Assembly (NCBI GenBank): GCA_900768795.1 | Contig: CAAGEH010000001.1 | Location: 55,091-119,090 of the forward strand | Direction: 5' to 3' | DNA from: an uncultured Collinsella sp. | GTDB taxonomy: Bacteria; Actinomycetota; Coriobacteriia; Coriobacteriales; Coriobacteriaceae | Length of the DNA stretch: 64,000 nucleotides | Shown here: piece by piece, positions 18,284 to 27,424 of the stretch | Layout: each line of letters opens with the position of its first letter | Numbering within the stretch: position 1 is the first letter of the stretch | The notes under the pieces: generated by a model | Databases searched by the model: none | What the model was told of the DNA's origin: nothing | The model's input: only the letters and a program-made list of their open reading frames with translations | Made by a program: the position numbers and the translations under genes

Positions 18284-19202
18284 TTCCGATATCAAGGTCG
18301 ATAACGCGCGCATCCATCGCGCTGAGAGCCAGGATAAGCTCGCCACCGGCGTTCTCACCGTCATCGTCGCGCTCGTCATGCTCATCGTCGTGTCGATGGT
18401 CGTCTACATTCTCTTCGAGGGCGTGGGAACGCTTTTCAAGGCGGGCTTCCTGACCGAGCCCTCGCGCGCCAACGGTACGCAGGGCGGCGTCGCATACCAG
18501 CTGTTCGACAGCTTCTACCTGCTGTTCATCACGCTGTTGATCTCGGTGCCCATCAGCTTGGGCGGCGCGGTGTTCCTTGTTGAGTACGCGCCCGACGGTC
18601 CCATCACGAGCATCGCGTCCACGGCGATCGAGACGCTTTCCTCGCTGCCTTCCATCGTCGTCGGCATGTTCGGCTTCCTCGTGTTCTCCGTGAGCTTCGG
18701 TTGGAAGTACTCGCTGATCTCGGGTGCCGTCGCGCTCACCATGTTCAACATTCCTATCTTGGTGCGCGTTATCCAGCAGGCCCTCGAGGACGTTCCTCAG
18801 TCGCAGCGCGATGCGTGCCTTGCCATGGGCCTCACGCGCTGGGAGGCGACGGTCCACGTGCTGATTCCCGCGGCTATGCCCGCCATCATCACCGGTATCG
18901 TTCTTTCCGCAGGCCGCGTATTCGGTGAGGCCGCAGCCCTGCTCTTCACCTCGGGCATGAGCTCCCCGGTCCGCCTGAACTTCCTGAGCTTCAACTTCTC
19001 GAGCCCCACGTGCGCGTGGAACGTGTTCCGTCCCGGTGAGTCGCTCGCCGTGCACATCTACAAGATCTACGGCGAAGGTTCGCCCGATGCGCAGACAATC
19101 GTTTGGGGCACCGCAGCGCTTCTTATGATCTGCGTGCTGATTTTCAACATCGCCGCCCGTCTGGTGGGTAAGGCGCTTGCAAGGAGGATGACGGCCGAAT
19201 GA
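18276..19202 (+). CDS. pstA: Phosphate ABC transporter permease PstA
   Basis: A 308-residue permease starting at a GTG inside the end of pstC, with AAGGA just upstream. Six hydrophobic segments and the permease loop CLAMGLTRWEATVHVLIPAAMPAI are visible. The stop codon overlaps the pstB start as ATGA. PstA and PstC together build the transmembrane path for phosphate. Confidence 0.96.
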   Translation: MASSDIKVDNARIHRAESQDKLATGVLTVIVALVMLIVVSMVVYILFEGVGTLFKAGFLTEPSRANGTQGGVAYQLFDSFYLLFITLLISVPISLGGAVFLVEYAPDGPITSIASTAIETLSSLPSIVVGMFGFLVFSVSFGWKYSLISGAVALTMFNIPILVRVIQQALEDVPQSQRDACLAMGLTRWEATVHVLIPAAMPAIITGIVLSAGRVFGEAAALLFTSGMSSPVRLNFLSFNFSSPTCAWNVFRPGESLAVHIYKIYGEGSPDAQTIVWGTAALLMICVLIFNIAARLVGKALARRMTAE

Positions 19203-20071
19203 CCGATACCGTAACTCAAGCAGATGCGGCTCAGCAGTCTTCGGAGACCGGGGACTTCCTCGCCAGCGTCGGCGCTTCCGAAAAGGGCAAGCGCGTCTCC
19301 GGTGTCGCCGTATCCGATGAGGTCATGCTTTCCACCAAAGACGTGAACGTCTATTACGGTGACCATCATGCACTGCACGACACCACGCTCGACTTCCATA
19401 AGGGCGAGATTACCGCTCTGATCGGCCCGTCGGGCTGCGGCAAGTCGACGTTTCTGCGCAGCCTCAACCTCATGAATCGTGAGATTCGGGGGTGCCGCGT
19501 GACCGGCGACATCATGTACCAGGGCCGCAACATCAACACCAAGCAGGAGAACCTCTACGAGCTCCGCCGTTCGATCGGTATGGTGTTTCAGCAGCCCAAC
19601 CCGTTCCATAAGTCTATTCGCGAGAACATCACGTTCGCGCCCAAGCGTCACGGTCTGACCGACAAGGACGAGCTCGATCGCTTGGTCGAGGAGAGCCTGC
19701 GCGGCGCCGCACTCTGGGACGAGGTCAAGGACAAGCTCGACAAGAGCGCCTTCGCGCTTTCGGGCGGTCAGCAGCAGCGTCTATGTATCGCGCGCACGCT
19801 CGCGCTCGAGCCCGACGTGATCCTCTTCGACGAGCCGTGCTCGGCACTCGACCCGATCTCGACGCTTGCCATCGAGGACCTCATGACGAGTATCGTCGAG
19901 GACCGCGCCATCGTCATCGTCACCCACAACATGGAGCAGGCGAGCCGCGTGTCCAACCGCACCGCCTTCTTCTACATGGGCGATATGGTCGAGTACAACG
20001 AGACCAACGAGATCTTCCAGCGTCCTCAGGACAAACGTCTCAACGATTACCTCACGGGCATGTTCTCCTAG
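19199..20071 (+). CDS. pstB: Phosphate ABC transporter ATP-binding protein
   Basis: A 290-residue ATPase that powers phosphate import. Walker A GPSGCGKST, Q-loop FQQPNPF, signature LSGGQQQR, Walker B VILFDEP and the switch His in VTHNM are all present. The first 45 residues, rich in Ser, Gln and Glu, are an extension absent from typical PstB. It overlaps pstA by four bases and is the last gene of the operon. A phoU regulator gene, usual after pstB, is missing here. Confidence 0.96.
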   Translation: MTDTVTQADAAQQSSETGDFLASVGASEKGKRVSGVAVSDEVMLSTKDVNVYYGDHHALHDTTLDFHKGEITALIGPSGCGKSTFLRSLNLMNREIRGCRVTGDIMYQGRNINTKQENLYELRRSIGMVFQQPNPFHKSIRENITFAPKRHGLTDKDELDRLVEESLRGAALWDEVKDKLDKSAFALSGGQQQRLCIARTLALEPDVILFDEPCSALDPISTLAIEDLMTSIVEDRAIVIVTHNMEQASRVSNRTAFFYMGDMVEYNETNEIFQRPQDKRLNDYLTGMFS

Positions 20072-20131
20072 TCCGGAACCGGCCCGATAGCCCCTGCGCA
20101 CTTGGATTCAGCGCAGAGCGGCAACGTTATT

Positions 20132-20175
20132 TGCGCCCGCGAGCACCGCTGTGGTCTCGCGGGCGCATTTTTGTT
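20132..20175 (+). terminator. Intrinsic terminator of the pst operon
   Basis: A perfect 12-bp stem TGCGCCCGCGAG (20132-20143) with 20156-20167, then TTTTTGTTT. Confidence 0.93.
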
Positions 20176-20244
20176 TACGGGCGCGCCCGTGGCCTTCGAG
20201 CTGGTAAGATATCGAGCGTATGAGTATAGCGAGAAAGCTGGCAC

Positions 20245-22170
20245 ATGGGCGTTCTTTTAGGGTGCGACTCGATTTCGCTCGAGTTTCCCACCAAGCATAT
20301 TTTCGATTCGGTCACGCTGGGCGTGGCCGACGGTGACCGCATCGGTATCGTCGGTAAAAACGGCGACGGCAAGTCCACGCTGCTGTCGGTTCTGGCGGGT
20401 ACGATCGAGCCCGATGACGGGCGCGTCACGCATCGCCGCGACCTGCGCGTGGGGCTGCTCGGCCAGACCGATAGCCTGAGCGACGACGAGACCGTGCATC
20501 ACGCGGTTGTCGGGGACGCGCCCGAGTACGAATGGGCGGCGAACCCCCGCGTGCGCCAGACGATCAACGGGCTGATCGCCGACGTCCCCTGGGAGGGCAG
20601 GGTCGGCGAGCTTTCGGGCGGTCAGCGTCGCCGCGTCGACCTCGCGCGCCTTCTGATCGGCGACTACGACGTGCTGATGCTCGATGAGCCCACAAACCAC
20701 CTCGACATGCGTACGATCAACTGGCTTGCCGAGCACCTCAAAGCACGTTGGCAGCGGGGGAGCGGAGCGCTTCTCGTCGTCACGCACGACCGTTGGTTTT
20801 TGGACGAGGTCTGTCTCAGCATGTGGGAGGTCCACGACGGTCGCGTCGACCCGTTCGAGGGTGGATACTCCGCATATATCCTGCAACGCGTGGAGCGCGA
20901 CCGCATGGCTGCGGTCACCGAGGAGCGCCGCCGCAACATGGCACGCAAGGAGCTCGCATGGCTGAGCCGCGGGGCGCAGGCGCGCTCGAGCAAGCCCAAG
21001 TTCCGTGTGGAAGCTGCGCGCGAGCTCATCGCCGATGTGCCACCCGCACGTAACGAGCTCGAGCTCAAACGCCTTGCCGTGGCGCGTCTGGGCAAGCAGG
21101 TCATCGATGTGCTCGACGCGACGATCGGGTATCCGGTGGCAGATGGGACTACCGGAGATGTCGGCGCGGACGGCACCGGTGCCGCCGCTGCGGGCGCGGT
21201 CCCGACCGGTGCAAACGCCACGTTCAAGCCCGTGATCGAGGATGCGACCTGGCTTATCGGCGCAGGCGACCGCTTCGGCTTGCTCGGCTCGAACGGCGCG
21301 GGAAAGTCGACGCTCGTGAGCGCCATCCAAGGTAAGATCAAACCCGTCTCTGGCCGTATCAAAATCGGTCAGACGGTTCGTTTCGGCGTGCTCTCCCAGC
21401 AGCTTGACGAGCTCAAGCCGGTTTGGAACGACACCATTCGCGAGGTGCTTTCGCGCTACAAGAACTATTACGTGATCGACGGCAAGGAGACGACCCCCGA
21501 AAAGCTTTGCGAGCGCCTGGGATTTACGACCAAGCAGCTCTGGAGCCGTATCGGAGACCTATCGGGCGGTCAGCGCCGTCGCTTGTCGCTGCTGCTCACG
21601 ATTCTCGATGAGCCCAACGTTCTGATTCTCGACGAGCCCGGCAACGACCTCGATACCGACATGCTCGCCATCGTGGAGGACCTGCTTGACGGTTGGCCGG
21701 GTACGTTGATTCTCATCACGCATGACCGTTATCTCATGGAGCGCGTGACCGATCAGCAGTGGGCGCTTATCGACGGGCATCTTACGCATATGCCGGGTGG
21801 TGTCGACCAGTACCTGCGCGTGGTGAATGCCGCTGATACCGGCTCGGACGACACCAAGGCCGCGCTTTCGGCTGATAAGACCGGCGCGGATGCAGCCGCG
21901 TCTTCGATATCCCAAATGTCCGTACAGCGGTCGGGACTTAGCAATGCCGAGCGTCAAAAGCTGAGACGTGAAGTAAACTCGCTCGAGAGAAAGATGGAGA
22001 CGCAGCGCTCCAAGGTCGAGGAGGCCGAGGCCGAGATGGCTCAGGTCGACCCGACCGATTATGCTGTCCTGGGGGAGCAGCAAAAGAAGATCGACGATGC
22101 CCATGCGGCGCTCGACGAGCTTGAGACCGAATGGCTTGAGGCGAGTGAGAAACTCGAGGGCGAGGCATAG
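20245..22170 (+). CDS. ABC-F family ATPase, Uup-like
   Basis: A 641-residue protein with two ATPase cassettes and no membrane segments. The first has GKNGDGKST, LSGGQRRR and LMLDEPTNHLD; the second has GSNGAGKST, LSGGQRRR and LILDEPGNDLD. The last 75 residues are a charged coiled coil (ERQKLRREVNSLERK onward). The GNDLD Walker B of domain two plus the C-terminal coiled coil point to Uup rather than EttA; Uup acts on ribosomes or branched DNA. An Ala/Gly-rich insertion (about residues 305-330) lies between the cassettes. Monocistronic; a minisatellite begins at its stop codon. Confidence 0.88.
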   Translation: MGVLLGCDSISLEFPTKHIFDSVTLGVADGDRIGIVGKNGDGKSTLLSVLAGTIEPDDGRVTHRRDLRVGLLGQTDSLSDDETVHHAVVGDAPEYEWAANPRVRQTINGLIADVPWEGRVGELSGGQRRRVDLARLLIGDYDVLMLDEPTNHLDMRTINWLAEHLKARWQRGSGALLVVTHDRWFLDEVCLSMWEVHDGRVDPFEGGYSAYILQRVERDRMAAVTEERRRNMARKELAWLSRGAQARSSKPKFRVEAARELIADVPPARNELELKRLAVARLGKQVIDVLDATIGYPVADGTTGDVGADGTGAAAAGAVPTGANATFKPVIEDATWLIGAGDRFGLLGSNGAGKSTLVSAIQGKIKPVSGRIKIGQTVRFGVLSQQLDELKPVWNDTIREVLSRYKNYYVIDGKETTPEKLCERLGFTTKQLWSRIGDLSGGQRRRLSLLLTILDEPNVLILDEPGNDLDTDMLAIVEDLLDGWPGTLILITHDRYLMERVTDQQWALIDGHLTHMPGGVDQYLRVVNAADTGSDDTKAALSADKTGADAAASSISQMSVQRSGLSNAERQKLRREVNSLERKMETQRSKVEEAEAEMAQVDPTDYAVLGEQQKKIDDAHAALDELETEWLEASEKLEGEA

Positions 22171-22172
22171 GG

Positions 22173-22308
22173 TAGCGTATCGACAGGGACGGCGTATCGA
22201 CCGGGGTAGCGTGTTGGTCGGGACGGCGTATCGACCGGGACGGCGTATCGACCGGGGTAGCGTGTTGGTCGGGACGGCATATCGACAGAGACGGCACATC
22301 GACCGCGG
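22173..22308. repeat. 17-bp minisatellite, eight units
   Basis: Starting two bases after the stop of the Uup-like gene, eight head-to-tail 17-base units fill the gap to the next gene. The main unit is CGGCGTATCGACCGGGA, with a variant TAGCGTGTTGGTCGGGA at units three and six. Units 2-3 and 5-6 are identical 34-base blocks, so the array grew by block duplication. Confidence 0.9.
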
Positions 22309-22331
22309 AGAATTTTGCAGGAGGAGCATAT

Positions 22332-23099
22332 ATGATCAAGGCGGCCTTTTTCGACATCGACGGAACGCTTGTGAGTTTCAACACGCACGAGGTCCCCTCA
22401 AGCACCTGGCAGGCGCTCGATTGTCTGCGTGAGCAGGGTATCAAGGTGATTATCTCGAGCGGTCGCCCGGCGTACCAGCTGCAGCCGTTTTTGCGTGAGG
22501 GGTTTGATGCCTATGTCACGATTTCGGGTTCGCTATGCTACGACAGCGATGGCGTGTATCTGAGCACGCCGCTCGACAAAGAGGACGTCAAGACGATTGT
22601 CGGCCGTGTGGGGTCCGGTGAGTACGAGGCTCTGGCGCTGCTGCGCGATTCCGCCGTTTTGAGCGGACGCGACAGGCGCGTGAGCGAGACCGAGGAGAAA
22701 TCCAACCTCGTGTACCCGCTGGGCGATTTCTCTTCCATCGTCGATGAGGACGTGTACCAGATGTGCGCCTTTGTGGGGCAGGTCGATGACGATAAGGTTT
22801 TGGCCGGTACGAGCCGCGTCAAGACGACGCGCTGGACCGATCTGTTCTGCGACGTGATTCCCAAGACCGGTGGTAAGCGTGCGGGCGTTCTCGCCACCTG
22901 CGAGCGTTACGGTATCGACCCGGCGGACACCATCGCTTTCGGTGACGGCGAGAATGACCTCTCGATGTTCGATGCAGTGGGCACGAGCGTCGCCATGGGC
23001 AATGCCTGGGGCGCCGTCAAGGACCGTGCCGATTACCTGACCGATGACGTCGACCACGACGGTATCTATAACGCCTGCAAACATTTTGGGCTGCTTTAG
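22332..23099 (+). CDS. HAD superfamily hydrolase, Cof type
   Basis: A 255-residue Cof-type phosphatase with motif I FFDIDGTLVSF, motif II ISSGRPAYQL, the Lys region GKRAGV and motif IV FGDGENDLSMF. The ATG lies nine bases after GGAGGAG. It resembles the following broken gene in size and motif layout, and the two probably arose from one family by duplication. Substrate is not predictable. Confidence 0.88.
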   Translation: MIKAAFFDIDGTLVSFNTHEVPSSTWQALDCLREQGIKVIISSGRPAYQLQPFLREGFDAYVTISGSLCYDSDGVYLSTPLDKEDVKTIVGRVGSGEYEALALLRDSAVLSGRDRRVSETEEKSNLVYPLGDFSSIVDEDVYQMCAFVGQVDDDKVLAGTSRVKTTRWTDLFCDVIPKTGGKRAGVLATCERYGIDPADTIAFGDGENDLSMFDAVGTSVAMGNAWGAVKDRADYLTDDVDHDGIYNACKHFGLL

Positions 23100-23245
23100 C
23101 TTGTGCAAACGTCCGTGCGTGTGCGGTCCCGACGCGTGTTCGAGCGGACAGAGGCTTTCGAGGCGCGTGGGGTTGGGTTTGTGGTTTCCCGTGCGTTTAG
23201 GACATGCCGTTTCGGTCGTTTTTAATGTTGAATGCAGGAGGACAT

Positions 23246-24030
23246 ATGGGTTCCGGCAAGCGTAAATACCTGTTCTTCGATATCGACGGCACGCTTGCCG
23301 TGGGAACGCCGGGCGCGCAATACGTTCCCGAGTCCACCAAGCTCGCGCTCAAAAAGCTGCGCGATGCGGGGCATTTTGTTGCCATCGCTACGGGCAGGGC
23401 GCATGCGATGGCCGTCGACTATATGTATGAGCTGGGTTTTTCTAACATGGTGAGCGACGGCGGCTGGGGCGTTACCGTCGATGATGAGTTTCTCGGGGTG
23501 CGCCCGCTCGATCGTGATGCCTGTATCGACCTTGTCGACGAGTGCCGCGCCAAGGACTTTATCTGGGGATTCAGGTCGAGGACTCGATGACGCGGTTTGT
23601 TCCCGATGAGCGCTTTATGGAGTTCACGCACGATATTTATATGGGGACCAAGGTCGTGCCCGGGCTTGACCCGCGTGACTATCCCGAGATTTACAAGGTC
23701 TACGTCGCCTGTTTCGAGCCGCGGGAGCGGGAGCTCGAGAATCTCAAGCGGTTGCCGTGGTGCCGCTTTCACAAGGAATATCTGTTTGTTGAGCCCGCCG
23801 ACAAGGCATATGGAGTCAAGAAGATCGTCGACACTCAGGGTGGGGACTATTCCGATGTCGTGGTGTTCGGCGACGGAAAGAACGACCTTTCGATGTTTGT
23901 TCCCGAGTGGACGAGCGTCGCCATGGGCAATGCCGTGCTCGAGCTCAAGGAGCGTGCGACGCTTGTGACGGCGAACGTCGATGACGACGGTATTTACAAG
24001 GCCTGCGAGCAGCTGGGGCTGTTCGACTGA
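23246..24030 (+). pseudogene. Cof-type HAD hydrolase, split by a frameshift
   Basis: The N-terminal half reads from ATG 23246 (GGAGGACAT upstream) with motif I FFDIDGTLAVG and motif II IATGRAHA but hits a stop at 23588-23590. The C-terminal half continues in another frame from about 23569 to 24030 and holds motif IV FGDGKNDLSMF. Adding one base to the G4 run at 23565-23568 restores a single frame reading FIWGIQVEDSMTRF and a protein of about 261 residues. Either the gene is recently inactivated or the homopolymer was miscalled. Confidence 0.85.
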
Positions 24031-24044
24031 GGTCGTTTGCTCTA

Positions 24045-24203
24045 TCCTCACCGTTTGCCTGAGTTTCTAAGTCTTGCGCACCCGTTTCCTTGATTAAATC
24101 CTACGTAGAGTTTCCCGGTCGAGTCTTATGCATCGTCCCTGATCGAGTCTTATGCATCGTTTCCGGTCTAGCCTTATCCAACCGTTTGCCTGACTTATTA
24201 AGT
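24045..24203. repeat. Degenerate tandem array, copy B of the GTTTCCCTGA family
   Basis: Five to six units of about 24-27 bases run head to tail. The outer two, CCGTTTGCCTGAGTTTC (24051) and CCGTTTGCCTGACTTAT (24182), are the best conserved; the middle ones (for example ATCGTCCCTGATCGAGTCTT) are diverged. The array fills the space between convergent genes, like the related elements at 4534 and 31799. Confidence 0.75.
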
Positions 24204-24213
24204 TTGCCGCAAA

Positions 24214-24249
24214 CAAATTGGGGTGCGCTTCCAAACGGAAACGCACCCC
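24214..24249 (-). terminator. Terminator of the metal-efflux operon
   Basis: GGGGTGCG (24220-24227) pairs with 24242-24249, and the stem extends by TTCC/GGAA with a bulge. On the minus strand it is followed by AATTTGTTT. Confidence 0.75.
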
Positions 24250-24336
24250 ATATCGCACGGACCTTATGCCTGCTCAAGCTTTCAAACGACCTCGCGCCCG
24301 AGCAGTTATTTGGCTATGTCGGTCACTTTAAAACCC

Positions 24337-26289
24337 CTAGCAGTTCTTCACGTTCATGGCGCGCATGGCGTTGAGGATGGCGATTATCGCCACGCCCACG
24401 TCGCCAAACACGGCGAGCCACATGTTGGCGATACCCAGTGCGGCAAGGATTAGGATCAACACCTTGACGCCGATCGCGAAGATGATGTTCTGCCACACGA
24501 TCCCCATGGTCTTGCGAGCGACGTGAATAGCCTTTGCGATGTTGGACGGCTTGTCGTCCATAAGTACCACGTCGGCTGCCTCGATGGCGGCGTCCGAGCC
24601 CATGGCTCCCATGGCGATACCCACATCGGCGCGGGTGAGCACGGGGGCGTCATTGATACCGTCGCCCACAAAGGCGAGCTTGCCCTTGCCGGTCTCGGAC
24701 TTAAGCAGCGCTTCCACGCGATCGACCTTGTCGGCAGGCAGCAGCTGCGCGTGATGCTCGTCGAGGCCCAAGCGCTTCGCGACGTCGGCGGCGACCTCCT
24801 CGCGGTCTCCGGTGAGCATGACGGTGCGGTGCACGCCCGCGGCATGCAGGTCGCGAATCGTCTGCTCGGCGTCGTCCTTGATGGTATCGGCGATCACGAT
24901 ATGCCCGGCGTAGGTGCCGTCGACCAGCACGTGGAGGATGGTGCCCACGGCCTCGCAATCCGGCGCCTCGACGTTGTGCTCGGCGAGTATCTTGGCGTTG
25001 CCCACCACCACGTGCCTTCCGTCGATGGTTGCCGTCACGCCGTGCCCGGCCTCGTTGCCCGATTCGCTCACGCGCTTGACGTCGAGCTTGCCGGTAAAGG
25101 CGTTGCGCACCGATTGCGCGATAGGGTGGTCGGAGAACGACTCGGCAAGCGCCGCCGTCTCGAGCAGCGACTGCTCGTCAAAGGGAGCCTGTGGGTGCAC
25201 GGCGACCACGCTGAAGGTGCCGTTGGTGAGGGTGCCGGTCTTGTCGAAGACGACGGTGTCCACGTCGGAGAGCGCCTCGAGGTAGTTGGAGCCCTTGATG
25301 AGGACGCCCAGCTTGGAGGCGCCGCCGATGCCGCCGAAGAACGACATGGGCACGCTGATCACGAGCGCGCAGGGGCAGCTCACGACGAGGAACGTGAGGC
25401 CACGGAGCAGCCAGTCTGCCCAAGCCCCGGTCACGGCGCCGCCGATTACGATCAGCAGTACGGCGGAGATGGTGACGGTGGGGGTGTACACGCGGGCGAA
25501 GCGTGTGATGAAGTTCTCGGTGCGCGCCTTCTTTTCGCTTGCGTTTTCGACGAGCTCCAGGATGCGGCTTACCGTCGACTCTCCGAACGGTTTGGTGGTC
25601 CTGATGCGCACGAGACCGGAGAGGTTGATGCATCCGCTGATGACGTCGTCGCCCGTCTTGGCGCCGCGCGGAACGGACTCGCCGGTAAGCGCCGCGGTGT
25701 CGAGCTGCGTAGTTCCCTCGATGATGACGCCGTCGATGGGTACGCGCTCGCCGGGCTTGACCACGATCGTGGTGCCTACGGGGACGTCGTCGGGCGAGAC
25801 TTGCTCGAGTTTGCCGTCGGTGCCCTCGATGTTGGCGTAGTCGGGGGCGATATCCATCATGGCGCTGATAGACTTGCGGCTTTTGCCCACGGCGTACGCC
25901 TGGAACAGTTCGCCGACCTGGTAGAACAGCATGACGGCTGCGCCTTCGGCCGTACTCGGGTCGTTGTCGGGGAAGAGGATCGTGGCGAAGGCTCCGATCG
26001 TGGCTACGGCCATGAGGAAGTTCTCATCAAAGACCTTGCCACGTTTGATGTTGTTGAACGCCTTGAGCAACACGTCGTAGCCGGCGATTGCGAACGGAAT
26101 CAGATAGAGCGCGAACTCAACGTAGACCGCTGCGTGCTCTCCGACGGTACCGTCGATAAGTCCCGTCTTCTCGCAGATCAGGACCACAAAAAAGATCGCG
26201 AGCGCGAGCAGGATGCGATGGAGCTTATGCTGCTGCGATTCCTTTTTGCGGCGTTTCTTCTTTTTGGATACTTGCTTTGAGGCTGCCAT
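24337..26289 (-). CDS. P1B-type heavy-metal ATPase (Zn/Cd/Pb exporter type)
   Basis: A 650-residue metal-pumping ATPase. The metal-site SCPCALV, phosphorylation site DKTGTLTNG, TGES actuator loop and hinge GDGINDAPVL are intact. CPC without a preceding CxxC domain fits the ZntA/CadA group. The N-terminus is Lys-rich (KKKKRRKK) and lacks the usual heavy-metal-associated domain, which instead is a separate gene just upstream. Start 26289 follows GGAGGGG; a longer start at 26340 is unlikely. Last gene of the arsR-hma-ATPase operon. Exported metal is inferred from the CPC motif and the regulator type. Confidence 0.93.
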   Translation of the reverse strand: MAASKQVSKKKKRRKKESQQHKLHRILLALAIFFVVLICEKTGLIDGTVGEHAAVYVEFALYLIPFAIAGYDVLLKAFNNIKRGKVFDENFLMAVATIGAFATILFPDNDPSTAEGAAVMLFYQVGELFQAYAVGKSRKSISAMMDIAPDYANIEGTDGKLEQVSPDDVPVGTTIVVKPGERVPIDGVIIEGTTQLDTAALTGESVPRGAKTGDDVISGCINLSGLVRIRTTKPFGESTVSRILELVENASEKKARTENFITRFARVYTPTVTISAVLLIVIGGAVTGAWADWLLRGLTFLVVSCPCALVISVPMSFFGGIGGASKLGVLIKGSNYLEALSDVDTVVFDKTGTLTNGTFSVVAVHPQAPFDEQSLLETAALAESFSDHPIAQSVRNAFTGKLDVKRVSESGNEAGHGVTATIDGRHVVVGNAKILAEHNVEAPDCEAVGTILHVLVDGTYAGHIVIADTIKDDAEQTIRDLHAAGVHRTVMLTGDREEVAADVAKRLGLDEHHAQLLPADKVDRVEALLKSETGKGKLAFVGDGINDAPVLTRADVGIAMGAMGSDAAIEAADVVLMDDKPSNIAKAIHVARKTMGIVWQNIIFAIGVKVLILILAALGIANMWLAVFGDVGVAIIAILNAMRAMNVKNC

Positions 26290-26394
26290 GTTCCCCTCCA
26301 GCTGTAAACCTCTGGTTATTTTGAATGCATGAACAATCATTCATATGTTCTTGCGATAAGCGGTCGCATGGAGCGGCCGATCGGTTTCGCATGA

Positions 26395-26613
26395 CTAACG
26401 GATGATCTCGCAGTCGGGTTCGGCGTCGGTCGTGAAGTCGATTACACGCTCGAGGACGTCGTCGAACTCGGCGTCGTCAGCCTCAAGGGTGAGCTTCTGG
26501 GTCATGAAATTGACGGAAACGGATTTGACGCCATCGAGCTTTGCAAGCTCGTCCTGGAGCTCGCGGGCGCAATTGGCGCAGTCAATCTCATCGAGTTTGA
26601 ATTGCTTTTTCAT
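26395..26613 (-). CDS. Heavy-metal-associated (HMA) domain protein
   Basis: A 72-residue stand-alone ferredoxin-like metal chaperone with the metal-binding motif DCANCA (Cys12 and Cys15). It probably replaces the missing N-terminal HMA domain of the neighbouring ATPase and hands metal to it or senses load. It is also rich in acidic residues (EADDAEFDD). Spacing is 76 bp to the regulator gene and 105 bp to the ATPase. Confidence 0.9.
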   Translation of the reverse strand: MKKQFKLDEIDCANCARELQDELAKLDGVKSVSVNFMTQKLTLEADDAEFDDVLERVIDFTTDAEPDCEIIR

Positions 26614-26689
26614 GGTGGGTACCTTTCACTTGCTTAGCGGCCTGGGTGCCGGTCGCTTGTTTCCTGTTGGTTCGTGAGGGCGAGAGGCA

Positions 26690-27058
26690 CTACTCGCAGA
26701 TGTGACTCATGCCCTGGTTGAGCATGGTGTAAACGTGATCATCGGCGAGGGAGTACAGGATGTTGCGTCCATCGCGACGGAATTTGACGAGGCGCGCCTG
26801 CTTGAGCGTTCGCAGCTGATGGGAGACCGCGGACTGCGACGTTTCGGTGGCCTCGGCGATATCGGCAACGCAGAGCTCGCGGCTCATGAGGGCGTAGAGG
26901 ATCTTGATGCGCGTGGTGTCGCTAAAAACCTTAAACAAGTCTGCAAGATCGTAGAGGAGCTCCTCATCGGGAAGGTCTTCGGGGGCGCAGTGGGTCGGCG
27001 CAGCAGGAAGATTAAGCTCTTCGAGTTCCTGCGCGATTTCCTGTTTCAAGACGCTCAT
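26690..27058 (-). CDS. ArsR/SmtB-family metal-responsive repressor
   Basis: A 122-residue winged-helix repressor. The helix-turn-helix VADIAEATETSQSAVSHQLRTL is typical of ArsR/SmtB, and DDHVYTMLNQGMSHI at the C-terminal helix matches the alpha-5 zinc site (Asp/His and His) of SmtB/CzrA-type sensors. A Cys in ELCVADIA could contribute an alpha-3 ligand as in CadC. First gene of the efflux operon; it should bind the paired palindromes over its own promoter and release on metal binding. Confidence 0.93.
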   Translation of the reverse strand: MSVLKQEIAQELEELNLPAAPTHCAPEDLPDEELLYDLADLFKVFSDTTRIKILYALMSRELCVADIAEATETSQSAVSHQLRTLKQARLVKFRRDGRNILYSLADDHVYTMLNQGMSHICE

Positions 27059-27072
27059 CTCAACATCCTTTC

Positions 27073-27134
27073 ATATGAACATGCGCTCATATCAATTGAT
27101 GATTTCATTATATGAGCGCATGTTCATATGTCAA
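27073..27134 (-). promoter_or_regulatory. Promoter with paired ArsR operators
   Basis: On the minus strand TTGACA (27134-27129) and TATAAT (27112-27107) are both perfect consensus, with a 16-base spacer. Two 20-base copies of ATATGA-N8-TCATAT (27110-27129 and 27073-27092) are exact inverted copies of each other. One fills the spacer, the other covers the start of the transcript. This matches the 12-2-12-type operators of SmtB repressors. Confidence 0.9.
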
Positions 27135-27225
27135 CAGCATTTTGCGAGCGTTTTGCCGTCTATTTATCTTTTGGTTTTTACCTGCGCGATCGTTTGCCTG
27201 CAAGCATATGGACCCGATTTTCAAA

Positions 27226-27288
27226 AACCATCCCAAAAGTGACAACGATTTTCGTTTTTCGCGATTTTCTGTCAGTTTTGGGATGGTT
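27226..27288 (-). terminator. 19-bp inverted repeat with long loop
   Basis: AACCATCCCAAAAGTGACA (27226-27244) pairs with 27270-27288 with one mismatch. Read on the minus strand it ends GGTTTTTGAAAA, so it may terminate transcripts coming from the exonuclease gene. The loop is A/T-rich. Confidence 0.6.
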
Positions 27289-27334
27289 TGATGTGTTCTG
27301 GCATATGGAGAGCCCGTGCTTGAGGGGTGTCCTC

Positions 27335-27424
27335 GCTTGAGGGGCACCCATTATGCGAGGAAGGCGCCCTGGCTAGAGGGGCACCCATTATGCGAGCATG
27401 GCGCCCTCGCTTGTAGAGGCGTCC
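27335..27424. repeat. 37-bp direct repeats abutting a gene end
   Basis: Two 37-base units (27335-27371 and 27372-27408) share GGGGCACCCATTATGCGAG, and a third partial unit runs into the stop codon of the exonuclease gene at 27425. Part of the unit resembles the last codons of that gene (CTCAAGTAG on the minus strand). Confidence 0.75.

Noticed and set aside
22173..22308. CRISPR array
   Set aside because: Units are contiguous 17-base repeats without spacers and no cas genes are near, so it is a minisatellite.
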